Positions 1 to 5,670 of a DNA stretch of 5,670 nucleotides are shown here, one piece after another; the stretch's first letter is position 1, and each line of letters opens with the position of its first letter. The position numbers and the translations under genes were made by a program. The notes under the pieces were generated by a model. The model had not been told where the DNA came from, made no database searches, and worked only from the letters and a program-made list of their open reading frames with translations. The stretch spans positions 1 through 5,670 of the forward strand of contig DAOWOG010000105.1 in assembly GCA_030642185.1 (NCBI GenBank). The letters are read 5' to 3'. The stretch is from Helicobacteraceae bacterium. GTDB lineage: Bacteria > Campylobacterota > Campylobacteria > Campylobacterales > Sulfurimonadaceae.

Positions 1-23
1 ATTAAATTAAATCAGGATTCGTA

Positions 24-137
24 ATGACATTTTGGGCCATATTTTTAAAACTATTACCATTCACATATATAGAGAAAGAAACTCAAGAAGTTCATTTTGA
101 TTTCACTCCACCCTTTAATATGAATGATGGGATATAA
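24..137 (+). CDS. Doubtful small ORF, 37 codons, unknown
   Basis: This short reading frame starts at ATG 24 and ends at TAA 135-137. An AGGA (14-17) lies 6 bases before the start, which is a usable ribosome binding site. An in-frame TAA at 3-5 shows it is not simply the tail of a gene entering from the left in this frame. The product would have a hydrophobic N-terminus (FWAIFLKLLP) and an acidic, proline-containing tail ending in NMNDGI. I recognise no family. It could be a real small protein, a remnant of a decayed gene, or chance in AT-rich DNA. It ends 69 bases before mog, and nothing else in 1-206 is convincing. Confidence 0.2.
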   Translation: MTFWAIFLKLLPFTYIEKETQEVHFDFTPPFNMNDGI

Positions 138-206
138 GAAGTTGGGAGAAAAACCAAATACCTACATGATCAATAATGTAAACCATTTAAAAAAAAGGAT
201 AAAACA

Positions 207-740
207 ATGAATAATATTAAAGTTGGTGTAATAACCGCTTCAGACAGAGCAAGTGCAGGAATTTATGAGGATATCTCAGGGATGGCGATCCAGGATACTA
301 TGAAAGATTATTTAACTTCAGAGTTTGAGATCGTTTACCGATGTATTCCCGATGTCCAGCAGACGATTGAAGAGACCCTGATCGAGCTGTGTGATAAGGA
401 GCAGTGTGCTCTAGTCGTCACAACAGGCGGAACGGGTCCTGCGGTCCGTGATGTTACCCCCGAGGCCACAGAAGCAGTATGTGAAAAGATGATGCCGGGA
501 TTTGGAGAGTTGATGCGTCAGGTCAGTCTGCAATATGTTCCGACAGCGATTCTTTCACGACAGACTGCCGGCATACGCGGACAATCACTCATCATCAATC
601 TGCCGGGAAAACCAAAATCCATCCGGGAATGTCTCGACGCTGTTTTTCCGGCAGTACCGTACTGTATAGACTTGATCGAAGGCCCCTATATTGAAACTGA
701 CGAGACTGTAATCAAGGCATTCCGACCCAAAGCCAAGTAA
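207..740 (+). CDS. mog: Molybdopterin adenylyltransferase (Mog/MoaB family)
   Basis: The enzyme activates molybdopterin by AMP transfer from ATP, giving MPT-AMP, the substrate for molybdate insertion by MoeA. It acts in the cytoplasm at the late step of molybdenum cofactor synthesis. The 177 residues match the usual length of a stand-alone single-domain Mog. Visible family signatures are an N-terminal strand VGVITASDR (6-14), the nucleotide/molybdopterin loop TTGGTG (72-77), D82 followed by PEAT (85-88), PGFGE (97-101), SR (117-118), the GIRG turn (122-125) and LPGKP (132-136). The start is supported by AAGGAT (195-200), 6 bases before ATG. No other cofactor gene is visible beside it, so it seems to be transcribed alone or with genes to the left. 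MoaB is the close alternative name; the length and the AGIRG...LPGKP section favour Mog. The family call is near certain. Confidence 0.93.
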   Translation: MNNIKVGVITASDRASAGIYEDISGMAIQDTMKDYLTSEFEIVYRCIPDVQQTIEETLIELCDKEQCALVVTTGGTGPAVRDVTPEATEAVCEKMMPGFGELMRQVSLQYVPTAILSRQTAGIRGQSLIINLPGKPKSIRECLDAVFPAVPYCIDLIEGPYIETDETVIKAFRPKAK

Positions 741-762
741 TTGTAAGCAGGGCATCGCTTTT

Positions 763-807
763 TATTAACTGTCTATTAACTGCATCATTTTCATTTCACG
801 ATAAGAT
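763..807 (+). promoter_or_regulatory. Candidate promoter with 11-bp direct repeat
   Basis: Two copies of TATTAACTG (763-771 and 774-782) lie exactly 11 bp apart. The second copy covers the place expected for a -35 box relative to a -10-like TAAGAT (802-807). Direct half-sites at 11-bp spacing overlapping the -35 are characteristic of OmpR/PhoB-family activator sites, and the repeat loosely resembles a Pho box (CTGTCAT repeats). A third ATTAAC (811-816) lies downstream of the -10 and out of phase. The pattern is seen directly. The promoter role and the factor are inference. It would drive the MBL-GAF-HD-GYP gene that starts 31 bases after the -10. Confidence 0.35.
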
Positions 808-826
808 AGCATTAACGTGAGATGAC

Positions 827-832
827 AGAGGA
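827..832 (+). promoter_or_regulatory. Ribosome binding site that decides the start
   Basis: AGAGGA at 827-832 lies 5 bases before ATG 838, a normal Shine-Dalgarno distance. The earlier in-frame ATG at 832 overlaps the last base of this motif and so has no usable spacer. This favours 838 as the true start and removes two residues (MY) from the longest reading frame. Confidence 0.6.
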
Positions 833-837
833 TGTAT

Positions 838-3243
838 ATGATAGAGATATTGGGCGCAGGGGGAAGTTATTCTGAAAGTGGAAGAAGTTCCTCTTTTCTA
901 ATTGATGACAAGGTACTGATCGATGCCGGAAATGTTATACAGGGGATGGGCAAAAAGTGCTGTGATCTTGAACATATCTTTATAACACATACCCATTTTG
1001 ATCATATCGTGGATCTGCCCTTTGTGATCGAAAGCTTTTTTGAATGCAGAAATAAAACGCTTAAGATCTATGCACTGCCGGAAAATATTGCTAAGCTTCA
1101 GGTTCACCTGTTCAACTGGAGTGTCTGGCCTGATTTTCAGGAGATTAATCTGGAAAACAGTAAAAATGCTGCTATGGAACTGATACCGCTTCAACATGGT
1201 GAAAGTGTGGCTATTGATGACATAAAGATAACGGCTATCGAAGCCAATCACACTGTACCTACCTGTGGATATAAAATACAAAAAGCGGATCAGGCCTTTC
1301 TTATCAGCGGAGATACCTGTAGCAATGATGCGCTGATTGATATGATCAACAGTGATGCAGAGATCAATTCCCTGTTGATCGATGTCTCTTTCTCATCAGA
1401 AAAAGAATTGCTCGCCAAACAGAGTAAACACCTTACTCCGACACTTCTTTCCAGAATGCTCAATCGTCTCAAACGAAACGATGTGCCAATCTACACCTAT
1501 CACCATAAACCGCTCTATGTTCAAAAAATCGATGAAGAACTAGCCGAATTAAATATCTTTCAAAATGGCGGAAAACGCTTGGAAGACGGGGATGTTCTGG
1601 ATCTGTTTACACAGATAGATAAACGTCAAAATATCAAAAACATGACCGCAACTGATAATGAAGCTGATCATCTTAGAAATCTCTTCAAAATTGCACAGAC
1701 GCTGCAGTCGGATATCGGACTTGACCCTCTGCTGGAGATGATAGTCACACAGGCTAAACATTTTACACGAGCCGACGGAGCAACACTTTATCTTCTTAGT
1801 GATGACAAGAGCGAATTGATTTTCAAAGTTGCGCACAATGATACACTCAATGTTCATATCGACAGTTTGCATGAAAATATCGCTTGGCCGGCTCTTCCCC
1901 TGTATCATGCTGACAAACAGCCGAATATTCAAATGGTGGCAGTCATGGCAGCGCTCAATAAAGAGATTGTCAATATACCTGACGTCTATCTGGATAATGA
2001 ATTTGATTTTACAGGTACAAAAAGTTTTGATAAAAAGACAGGCTATCGATCAAAATCAATGATCGTAGTGCCTATGCTTGATCATCAGCATGAGCTTATA
2101 GGTATTCTTCAACTGATTAACAAAAAAAATGAACATAATGAAACTGTCGGTTTTAATGCTTTGGATCAGGAAAGCACTGCAGCACTGGCGGCCCAGGCAT
2201 CTGTGGCAATTGTCAATGCCCGCCTTATCGAACATCTTGAATACTCTTTTGAAATGTTCATCAGAACGATTGCCGATGCTATCAATAAAAAATCGCATAC
2301 GACCGGTGAGCATGTTCGAAGGGTTGCTAAAATCTCCGATATGATCGCCCAGGCTATTGATGAAAGTGATGAGGGTGTATTTAAGGATGTCAACTACAGT
2401 GAGAATGATTTAAAACAGATCAATCTTGCTGCTTTGCTGCATGATGTCGGCAAGATATCGATACCCGATTCTGTGATGGAGAAATCAAAAAAACTTGAGG
2501 GATTTATTGACAGGATAGAGCTGATCGATGAGCGCATTGAAATCCTTAAACGTGATGTTGAAATAGCATCTCTGAAAGCAGAACTGAAAGCACTTAAAAA
2601 TCAAAAACCATTTAATGCCGATAATCTCATACAAATGGAACAAGAGTTGAAAAATTTGGAAGGTATACGTAAATTTTTGCATGAGATTAATATCGGTGGT
2701 GAATTTCTTGCGGATGAAAAGATAAGCTATCTCAATGAGATTGCCAAAATGGAGTATCTGCTCAATGATAAAAGTGTGACGTTTTTACGAGGCGATGAAC
2801 TGGAAAATCTCTCTGTTCGCAAAGGAACGATCAATGAGCATGAGCGTGAAATAATTAAGAATCATGCTTATATTACACTGGATTTGCTAAGTTCTATCTC
2901 ATTTCCGAAGAAATATGCACGAGTGATTGATATTGCATCCAATCATCATGAGAAACTTGATGGCAGCGGGTATCCGAGAAGACTTCATGGCGATGAACTG
3001 ACACTGGAAGACAGGATATTGATGATAGCAGATATTTTTGAAGCACTTTCCGCATCAAATCGCAGCTATAAAACGGGTAAATCGATGTCAGAGATTGCAG
3101 AGATACTTGAAAAACTTGTTGAAATTGGCCACCTGGACAGAGATGTTATTTCACTCTTTTTTGAGAAGGGTATTTATAAAGAGTACGCACGTATGGAACT
3201 TGGACCGGACCAGCAGGAAGATGTTGAATTGAGCTTAAACTAG
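838..3243 (+). CDS. MBL-GAF-HD-GYP cyclic nucleotide phosphodiesterase-like protein
   Basis: A soluble 801-residue signalling protein, numbered from ATG 838; no signal peptide or membrane segment is seen. Residues 1 to about 240 form a metallo-beta-lactamase fold of the class II cAMP phosphodiesterase/RNase Z type, with D29, HTHFDH (51-56), H138 in NHTVPTCGY, GDT (158-160) and HH (222-223), so all expected metal ligands are present. Residues about 278-463 are a GAF domain ending in a near-NKFDE motif (N428 K429, F439, D443 but Q444). Residues about 468-785 are an HD-GYP domain: H492, HDVGK (535-539), H676, HH (703-704), GSGYP (709-713) and D732. Family knowledge suggests hydrolysis of c-di-GMP or a related dinucleotide; the MBL substrate may be a cyclic mononucleotide. 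Oddities are a helical insert of about 115 residues (549-664) inside the HD-GYP core, and SNRSYK where the family usually has RPYK. The domain calls are firm; the substrates are inferred. Confidence 0.9.
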   Translation: MIEILGAGGSYSESGRSSSFLIDDKVLIDAGNVIQGMGKKCCDLEHIFITHTHFDHIVDLPFVIESFFECRNKTLKIYALPENIAKLQVHLFNWSVWPDFQEINLENSKNAAMELIPLQHGESVAIDDIKITAIEANHTVPTCGYKIQKADQAFLISGDTCSNDALIDMINSDAEINSLLIDVSFSSEKELLAKQSKHLTPTLLSRMLNRLKRNDVPIYTYHHKPLYVQKIDEELAELNIFQNGGKRLEDGDVLDLFTQIDKRQNIKNMTATDNEADHLRNLFKIAQTLQSDIGLDPLLEMIVTQAKHFTRADGATLYLLSDDKSELIFKVAHNDTLNVHIDSLHENIAWPALPLYHADKQPNIQMVAVMAALNKEIVNIPDVYLDNEFDFTGTKSFDKKTGYRSKSMIVVPMLDHQHELIGILQLINKKNEHNETVGFNALDQESTAALAAQASVAIVNARLIEHLEYSFEMFIRTIADAINKKSHTTGEHVRRVAKISDMIAQAIDESDEGVFKDVNYSENDLKQINLAALLHDVGKISIPDSVMEKSKKLEGFIDRIELIDERIEILKRDVEIASLKAELKALKNQKPFNADNLIQMEQELKNLEGIRKFLHEINIGGEFLADEKISYLNEIAKMEYLLNDKSVTFLRGDELENLSVRKGTINEHEREIIKNHAYITLDLLSSISFPKKYARVIDIASNHHEKLDGSGYPRRLHGDELTLEDRILMIADIFEALSASNRSYKTGKSMSEIAEILEKLVEIGHLDRDVISLFFEKGIYKEYARMELGPDQQEDVELSLN

Positions 3244-3525
3244 TGCTAGCAGAAATTTCCCATCTTCACTCTTGGGAAGTTCTTTGATCATTCCTTCACT
3301 TATCATATAGCCCAGGCCTATAGAAACATATCGCTTGAGCGTAGGGGCGTCACTCTCTATTTTTCGTTCATTATCCGGATAATGATCTATAATTGCCTGC
3401 ATATCCATCGGTTCATCATGGGCTTTCATTATATCTTCGATCTCTTTTGCAAGCTCTTTTTGAAGTGTGATAATTTTCTTTTGCATCTCTTTTGCGTGTT
3501 TGCGTTCTTGTGAATGTTTCCCCAT
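3235..3525 (-). CDS. Conserved-looking hypothetical protein, coiled coil plus possible winged helix
   Basis: I do not recognise this 96-residue protein. The first 35 residues are strongly charged and probably form one long helix or coiled coil (lysine and glutamate around QKKIITLQKELAKEIEDI). Residues about 39-95 have the look of a small winged helix: a helix at DMQAIIDHY, a longer helix from TLKRYV to GMIKEL, then a possible beta wing PKSEDGKFLLAL. That fold is a guess from pattern, not a detected family. The start at 3525 is the only reasonable one: an in-frame stop lies five codons upstream, and a weak GGA (3533-3531) sits 5 bases before it. It is divergent from frdC and convergent with the HD-GYP gene, overlapping its last 9 bp. 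A TATAAT at 3559-3554 fits as its promoter. A DNA-binding or scaffold role is possible. Confidence 0.7.
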   Translation of the reverse strand: MGKHSQERKHAKEMQKKIITLQKELAKEIEDIMKAHDEPMDMQAIIDHYPDNERKIESDAPTLKRYVSIGLGYMISEGMIKELPKSEDGKFLLALV

Positions 3526-3553
3526 AATCGTCCAATACTATTTACTTTTTTAT

Positions 3554-3561
3554 ATTATACA
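3554..3561 (-). promoter_or_regulatory. Candidate -10 promoter for the small minus-strand gene
   Basis: Read on the minus strand, positions 3561-3554 give TGTATAAT, a perfect TATAAT preceded by TG. It lies 28 bases upstream of the ATG at 3525. No good -35 is seen, which is common for the main sigma factor in Campylobacterota. It faces away from the frd promoter, whose -10 starts 28 bp further right, so the two could share a regulator. Confidence 0.45.
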
Positions 3562-3587
3562 ACAAGAAAAATAAACAATGATTGAGT

Positions 3588-3593
3588 TATAAT
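3588..3593 (+). promoter_or_regulatory. Candidate -10 promoter for the frd operon
   Basis: A perfect TATAAT at 3588-3593 lies 46 bases upstream of the frdC start and is preceded by A-rich DNA with no recognisable -35, as is typical of Campylobacterota promoters. Transcription would begin near 3600, at the T-rich stretch 3600-3610, giving a leader of about 40 nt. The box is flanked by TGAT (3579-3582) and ATCA (3596-3599), a weak dyad that does not match the spacing of an FNR site. Confidence 0.5.
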
Positions 3594-3639
3594 ACATCAC
3601 TTTTTTTAGATACACTTTTTGGATAAAAATAATTAAACT

Positions 3640-4380
3640 ATGAATACAAAACCAAACCATAAAATCAACAAAACTCCTGCACGTCTTGATTTCATTCAAA
3701 GTGCAACAGGTCTGCTCCTGGCACTGTTTATCTGGGCACATATGCTCTTTGAGTCGAGTATTCTTTTTGGCAAAGAAGCGATGTATATGATGACGATATT
3801 TTTTGAAGGATATTATTTTTTTGGTGAAAAATATCCGATACTCATCACCTTTTTGGGCGGGTTCATTTCTACCGTTTTTATTATCCATGCCCTGGTCGCT
3901 ATGCGAAAATTTCCGGCAAGCTATCGACAGTACAGGATATTTAAAACACATATGAAGTCGATGAAACATACAGATACTTCAACATGGTTCATTCAGATCG
4001 TAACCGGTTTTGTAATGTTCTTTCTGGGATCAGTACATCTTTATATTGTGATGAGTCAGCCGGGGGATGTCGGACCTTATGCTTCATCAGACCGGATGGT
4101 AACCGAGTGGATGTGGCCGTTATACCTGTTTTTGCTGATTGCAGTTGTTTTGCATGCGGGAATTGGAATGTATCGATTATGCCTAAAATGGGGCTGGTTT
4201 GAAGGAAAAAATGCAAAAAAAAGCCGAATACTTTTAAAGAAACTCCAGTACGGGATCATTGCTTTCTTTATGACACTTGGCCTGTTAAGTATTGCTACCT
4301 ACATGAAGATAGGTTTTGAGCATCAAGCTCATGCAGGTGAACGTTATCACTCTGTCAAAGCAGAGCAGGGAGCAAAATGA
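3640..4380 (+). CDS. frdC: Fumarate reductase dihaem cytochrome b subunit
   Basis: FrdC anchors menaquinol:fumarate reductase in the inner membrane, oxidises menaquinol and passes electrons through two haems b to FrdB. The 246 residues hold five membrane helices (about 22-44, 67-88, 116-140, 158-180, 203-225). The haem ligands H34, H83, H133 and H172 each sit exactly 10 below the Wolinella ligands H44, H93, H143 and H182. E56 matches Wolinella Glu66, needed for menaquinol oxidation. Well-preserved stretches include [31 protein letters not shown] and KWGWFEG. Unusually, V170 replaces the E-pathway Glu180 and E38 appears where Wolinella has Val48. No Shine-Dalgarno is well placed: the nearest GGA (3621-3623) is 16 bases off, and an in-frame TAA upstream (3634-3636) excludes a longer form. 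The stop overlaps the frdA start by 4 bp, implying coupled translation. The Wolinella comparison relies on recalled sequence. Confidence 0.95.
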   Translation: MNTKPNHKINKTPARLDFIQSATGLLLALFIWAHMLFESSILFGKEAMYMMTIFFEGYYFFGEKYPILITFLGGFISTVFIIHALVAMRKFPASYRQYRIFKTHMKSMKHTDTSTWFIQIVTGFVMFFLGSVHLYIVMSQPGDVGPYASSDRMVTEWMWPLYLFLLIAVVLHAGIGMYRLCLKWGWFEGKNAKKSRILLKKLQYGIIAFFMTLGLLSIATYMKIGFEHQAHAGERYHSVKAEQGAK

Positions 4381-5670
4381 AAATCATTTATACAGATGTA
4401 CTGATTATCGGTGGCGGTCTTGCCGGTCTGCGTACGGCGACCGGAGTTAAAGAGCGCGGGCATGATGTCGTCGTCTTGACTCTGGTTCCTCCCAAACGTT
4501 CGCACTCTGCTGCTGCACAGGGCGGTATGCAGGCCAGCCTGGGTAATTCCAAAATGGGCGAGGGTGATAATGAAGATGTCCACTTTGAAGATACGGTTAA
4601 GGGAAGTGACTGGGGTGCGGATCAAAGAATAGTGCGCATGTTTGTTGACACAGCACCCAAAGCCATCCGTGAACTAACAGCCTGGGGCGTACCGTGGAAC
4701 CGCGTAAAACAGGGTGAACGAACAGCGATCATCAATGCTCAAAAAGTAACGATCAGCGAAAAGAGCGAAGCGCATGGTCTGATAACTGCGCGCGATTTCG
4801 GAGGAACGAAGAAGTGGCGAACCTGCTATACCTCGGACGGCACCGGACACAGTATGCTTTTTGCGGTGGATAATAAAGCACATGAGAAAAATATAGAGGT
4901 GCATGAACGCCTGGAAGCGATTTCCCTCATCCATGAAAACAACCGCTGTTACGGTGCGGTTGCACGAAATCTGATGACAGGTGAGCTGGTGGCCTATATT
5001 GCAAAAGCAACAACGATAGCAACCGGGGGATATGGACGTATCTACAGCGTATCGACCAATGCTGTTATCTGTCAGGGAATGGGGCAGGCTATTGCACTGG
5101 AGACCGGTGTTGCTACGCTGGGCAATATGGAAGCGATTCAGTTCCATCCAACTGCAATTGTTCCGGTGGGTATTTTAACCACAGAAGGGTGTCGCGGCGA
5201 CGGAGGAATACTGCGTGATGTCGACGGCTACCGTTTTATGCCCGATTATGAGCCGGAGAAAAAAGAGCTGGCTTCGCGTGATGTTGTCTCCCGGCGTATG
5301 ACAGAACATATCCGTAAAGGAAAAGGGGTGCCTTCGCGTTACGGTGATCATCTCTGGCTGGATATTACTATACTCGGACGCGCGCATATAGAAAAAAACC
5401 TCCGTGAGGTTAAAGAGATCTGTGAAAATTTTCTAGGCATTGATCCGGCAGAGGAGTGGATTCCCGTACGTCCGACACAGCACTACTCTATGGGTGGTAT
5501 CCGAACAAAATATACCGGTGAATCGCAAACGCTAAGCGGACTCTATTCCTGTGGTGAAGCTGCCTGCTGGGATATGCACGGCTTTAACCGTTTAGGCGGA
5601 AACTCGGTCAGTGAAACAGTGGTTGCCGGAATGCTTGTTGCCGAATATATCTCTGACTTTTGTGACAGTG
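4377..5670 (+). CDS. frdA: Fumarate reductase flavoprotein subunit, 3' end beyond window
   Basis: FrdA is the catalytic, cytoplasm-facing subunit that reduces fumarate to succinate with covalently bound FAD, fed by the FrdB iron-sulfur clusters. The 431 codons present, of a usual 650 or so, run open to the window edge. Visible features are the FAD dinucleotide-binding loop [11 protein letters not shown] (8-18), H43 in [10 protein letters not shown] (covalent FAD attachment), ATGGYGRIY (215-223), H257 in QFHPT, the catalytic R301 in ASRDVVSR, H369 in QHYSMGG, the [12 protein letters not shown] motif (391-402) and R405 in FNRLGGNS. Residues 43, 257, 301 and 369 carry the same numbers as in Wolinella FrdA. 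The start at 4377 overlaps the frdC stop (ATGA) and has AGGGAG (4367-4372) 4 bases upstream. Succinate dehydrogenase SdhA is the related alternative; the adjoining Wolinella-type FrdC favours FrdA. Confidence 0.96.
   Translation, partial: MKIIYTDVLIIGGGLAGLRTATGVKERGHDVVVLTLVPPKRSHSAAAQGGMQASLGNSKMGEGDNEDVHFEDTVKGSDWGADQRIVRMFVDTAPKAIRELTAWGVPWNRVKQGERTAIINAQKVTISEKSEAHGLITARDFGGTKKWRTCYTSDGTGHSMLFAVDNKAHEKNIEVHERLEAISLIHENNRCYGAVARNLMTGELVAYIAKATTIATGGYGRIYSVSTNAVICQGMGQAIALETGVATLGNMEAIQFHPTAIVPVGILTTEGCRGDGGILRDVDGYRFMPDYEPEKKELASRDVVSRRMTEHIRKGKGVPSRYGDHLWLDITILGRAHIEKNLREVKEICENFLGIDPAEEWIPVRPTQHYSMGGIRTKYTGESQTLSGLYSCGEAACWDMHGFNRLGGNSVSETVVAGMLVAEYISDFCDS

Noticed and set aside
745..763. 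Possible terminator after mog: AAGC, 8-base loop, GCTT, then a T-run
   Set aside because: The stem is only 4 bp with no G/C-rich extension, too weak to call an intrinsic terminator.
898..1281. Minus-strand open frame inside the MBL domain region
   Set aside because: It is antisense to a domain with all metal ligands conserved; it is a shadow.
3239..3251. Adjacent palindromes ACTAGT and GCTAGC at the gene overlap
   Set aside because: Short palindromes of this size occur by chance, and part of the sequence is fixed by two overlapping coding frames.
3257..3278. Inverted repeat TTCCCA/TGGGAA with a 10-base loop near the convergent gene ends
   Set aside because: It lies inside the coding sequence of the minus-strand gene, has a 6-bp stem and has no T-tract on either strand.
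3579..3599. TGAT...ATCA dyad around the frd -10 box, considered as an FNR/CRP-type operator
   Set aside because: The half-sites are 13 bases apart instead of 4-6 and lack the flanking T/A of the consensus, so it is not a credible FNR or CRP site.
3550..3969. Minus-strand open frame of 139 codons opposite the frdC start
   Set aside because: It crosses the divergent promoter region and the frdC membrane helices in antisense, and its product is low-complexity and cysteine-rich with no family likeness.
4674..5147. Long minus-strand open frame opposite frdA (157 codons)
   Set aside because: The plus strand here encodes FrdA with catalytic residues intact; the antisense frame has no recognisable motif and is a shadow.

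Overview
The window looks like chromosomal DNA of a Campylobacterota (epsilonproteobacterial) species, probably a free-living, sulfur-oxidiser-like relative of Sulfurovum or Sulfurimonas. The genus is an inference. It rests on the Wolinella-type fumarate reductase genes in the order frdC-frdA, a FrdC whose four haem histidines sit at a constant offset of 10 from Wolinella succinogenes FrdC, AT-rich intergenic DNA, and TATAAT boxes without a clear -35.

Layout, left to right. Positions 1-206 hold no convincing gene, only a doubtful 37-codon ORF. Positions 207-740 (+) encode Mog, the molybdopterin adenylyltransferase of molybdenum cofactor synthesis. A short gap (741-837) carries an 11-bp-period direct repeat placed like a response-regulator box just upstream of a -10-like element. 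Positions 838-3243 (+) encode an 801-residue signalling protein that joins a metallo-beta-lactamase (class II cyclic-nucleotide phosphodiesterase-like) domain, a GAF domain and an HD-GYP phosphodiesterase domain. The HD-GYP core is interrupted by an insert of about 115 residues, rich in charged helix. A small unknown protein (3235-3525, -) converges on it and overlaps its 3' end by 9 bp. Its promoter region lies back to back with that of the frd operon. Then come frdC (3640-4380, +) and frdA (from 4377, +, cut by the window end), overlapping by 4 bp (ATGA). frdB is expected next but lies outside the window.

The frd genes encode the menaquinol:fumarate reductase used in fumarate respiration or, in autotrophic relatives, in the reductive TCA cycle. 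Mog supplies cofactor for molybdoenzymes elsewhere in the genome. The MBL-GAF-HD-GYP protein is probably a soluble regulator that hydrolyses cyclic nucleotides and senses a small ligand.

The points most worth a second look are: (1) FrdC has Val170 where Wolinella has the E-pathway proton-carrying Glu180, and has gained a glutamate (E38) one helical turn from a haem ligand; (2) one protein carries two complete but unrelated phosphodiesterase metal sites plus a GAF domain with a near-NKFDE motif; (3) there is a long helical insert inside the HD-GYP catalytic core; (4) there is an 11-bp direct repeat in that gene's promoter region.
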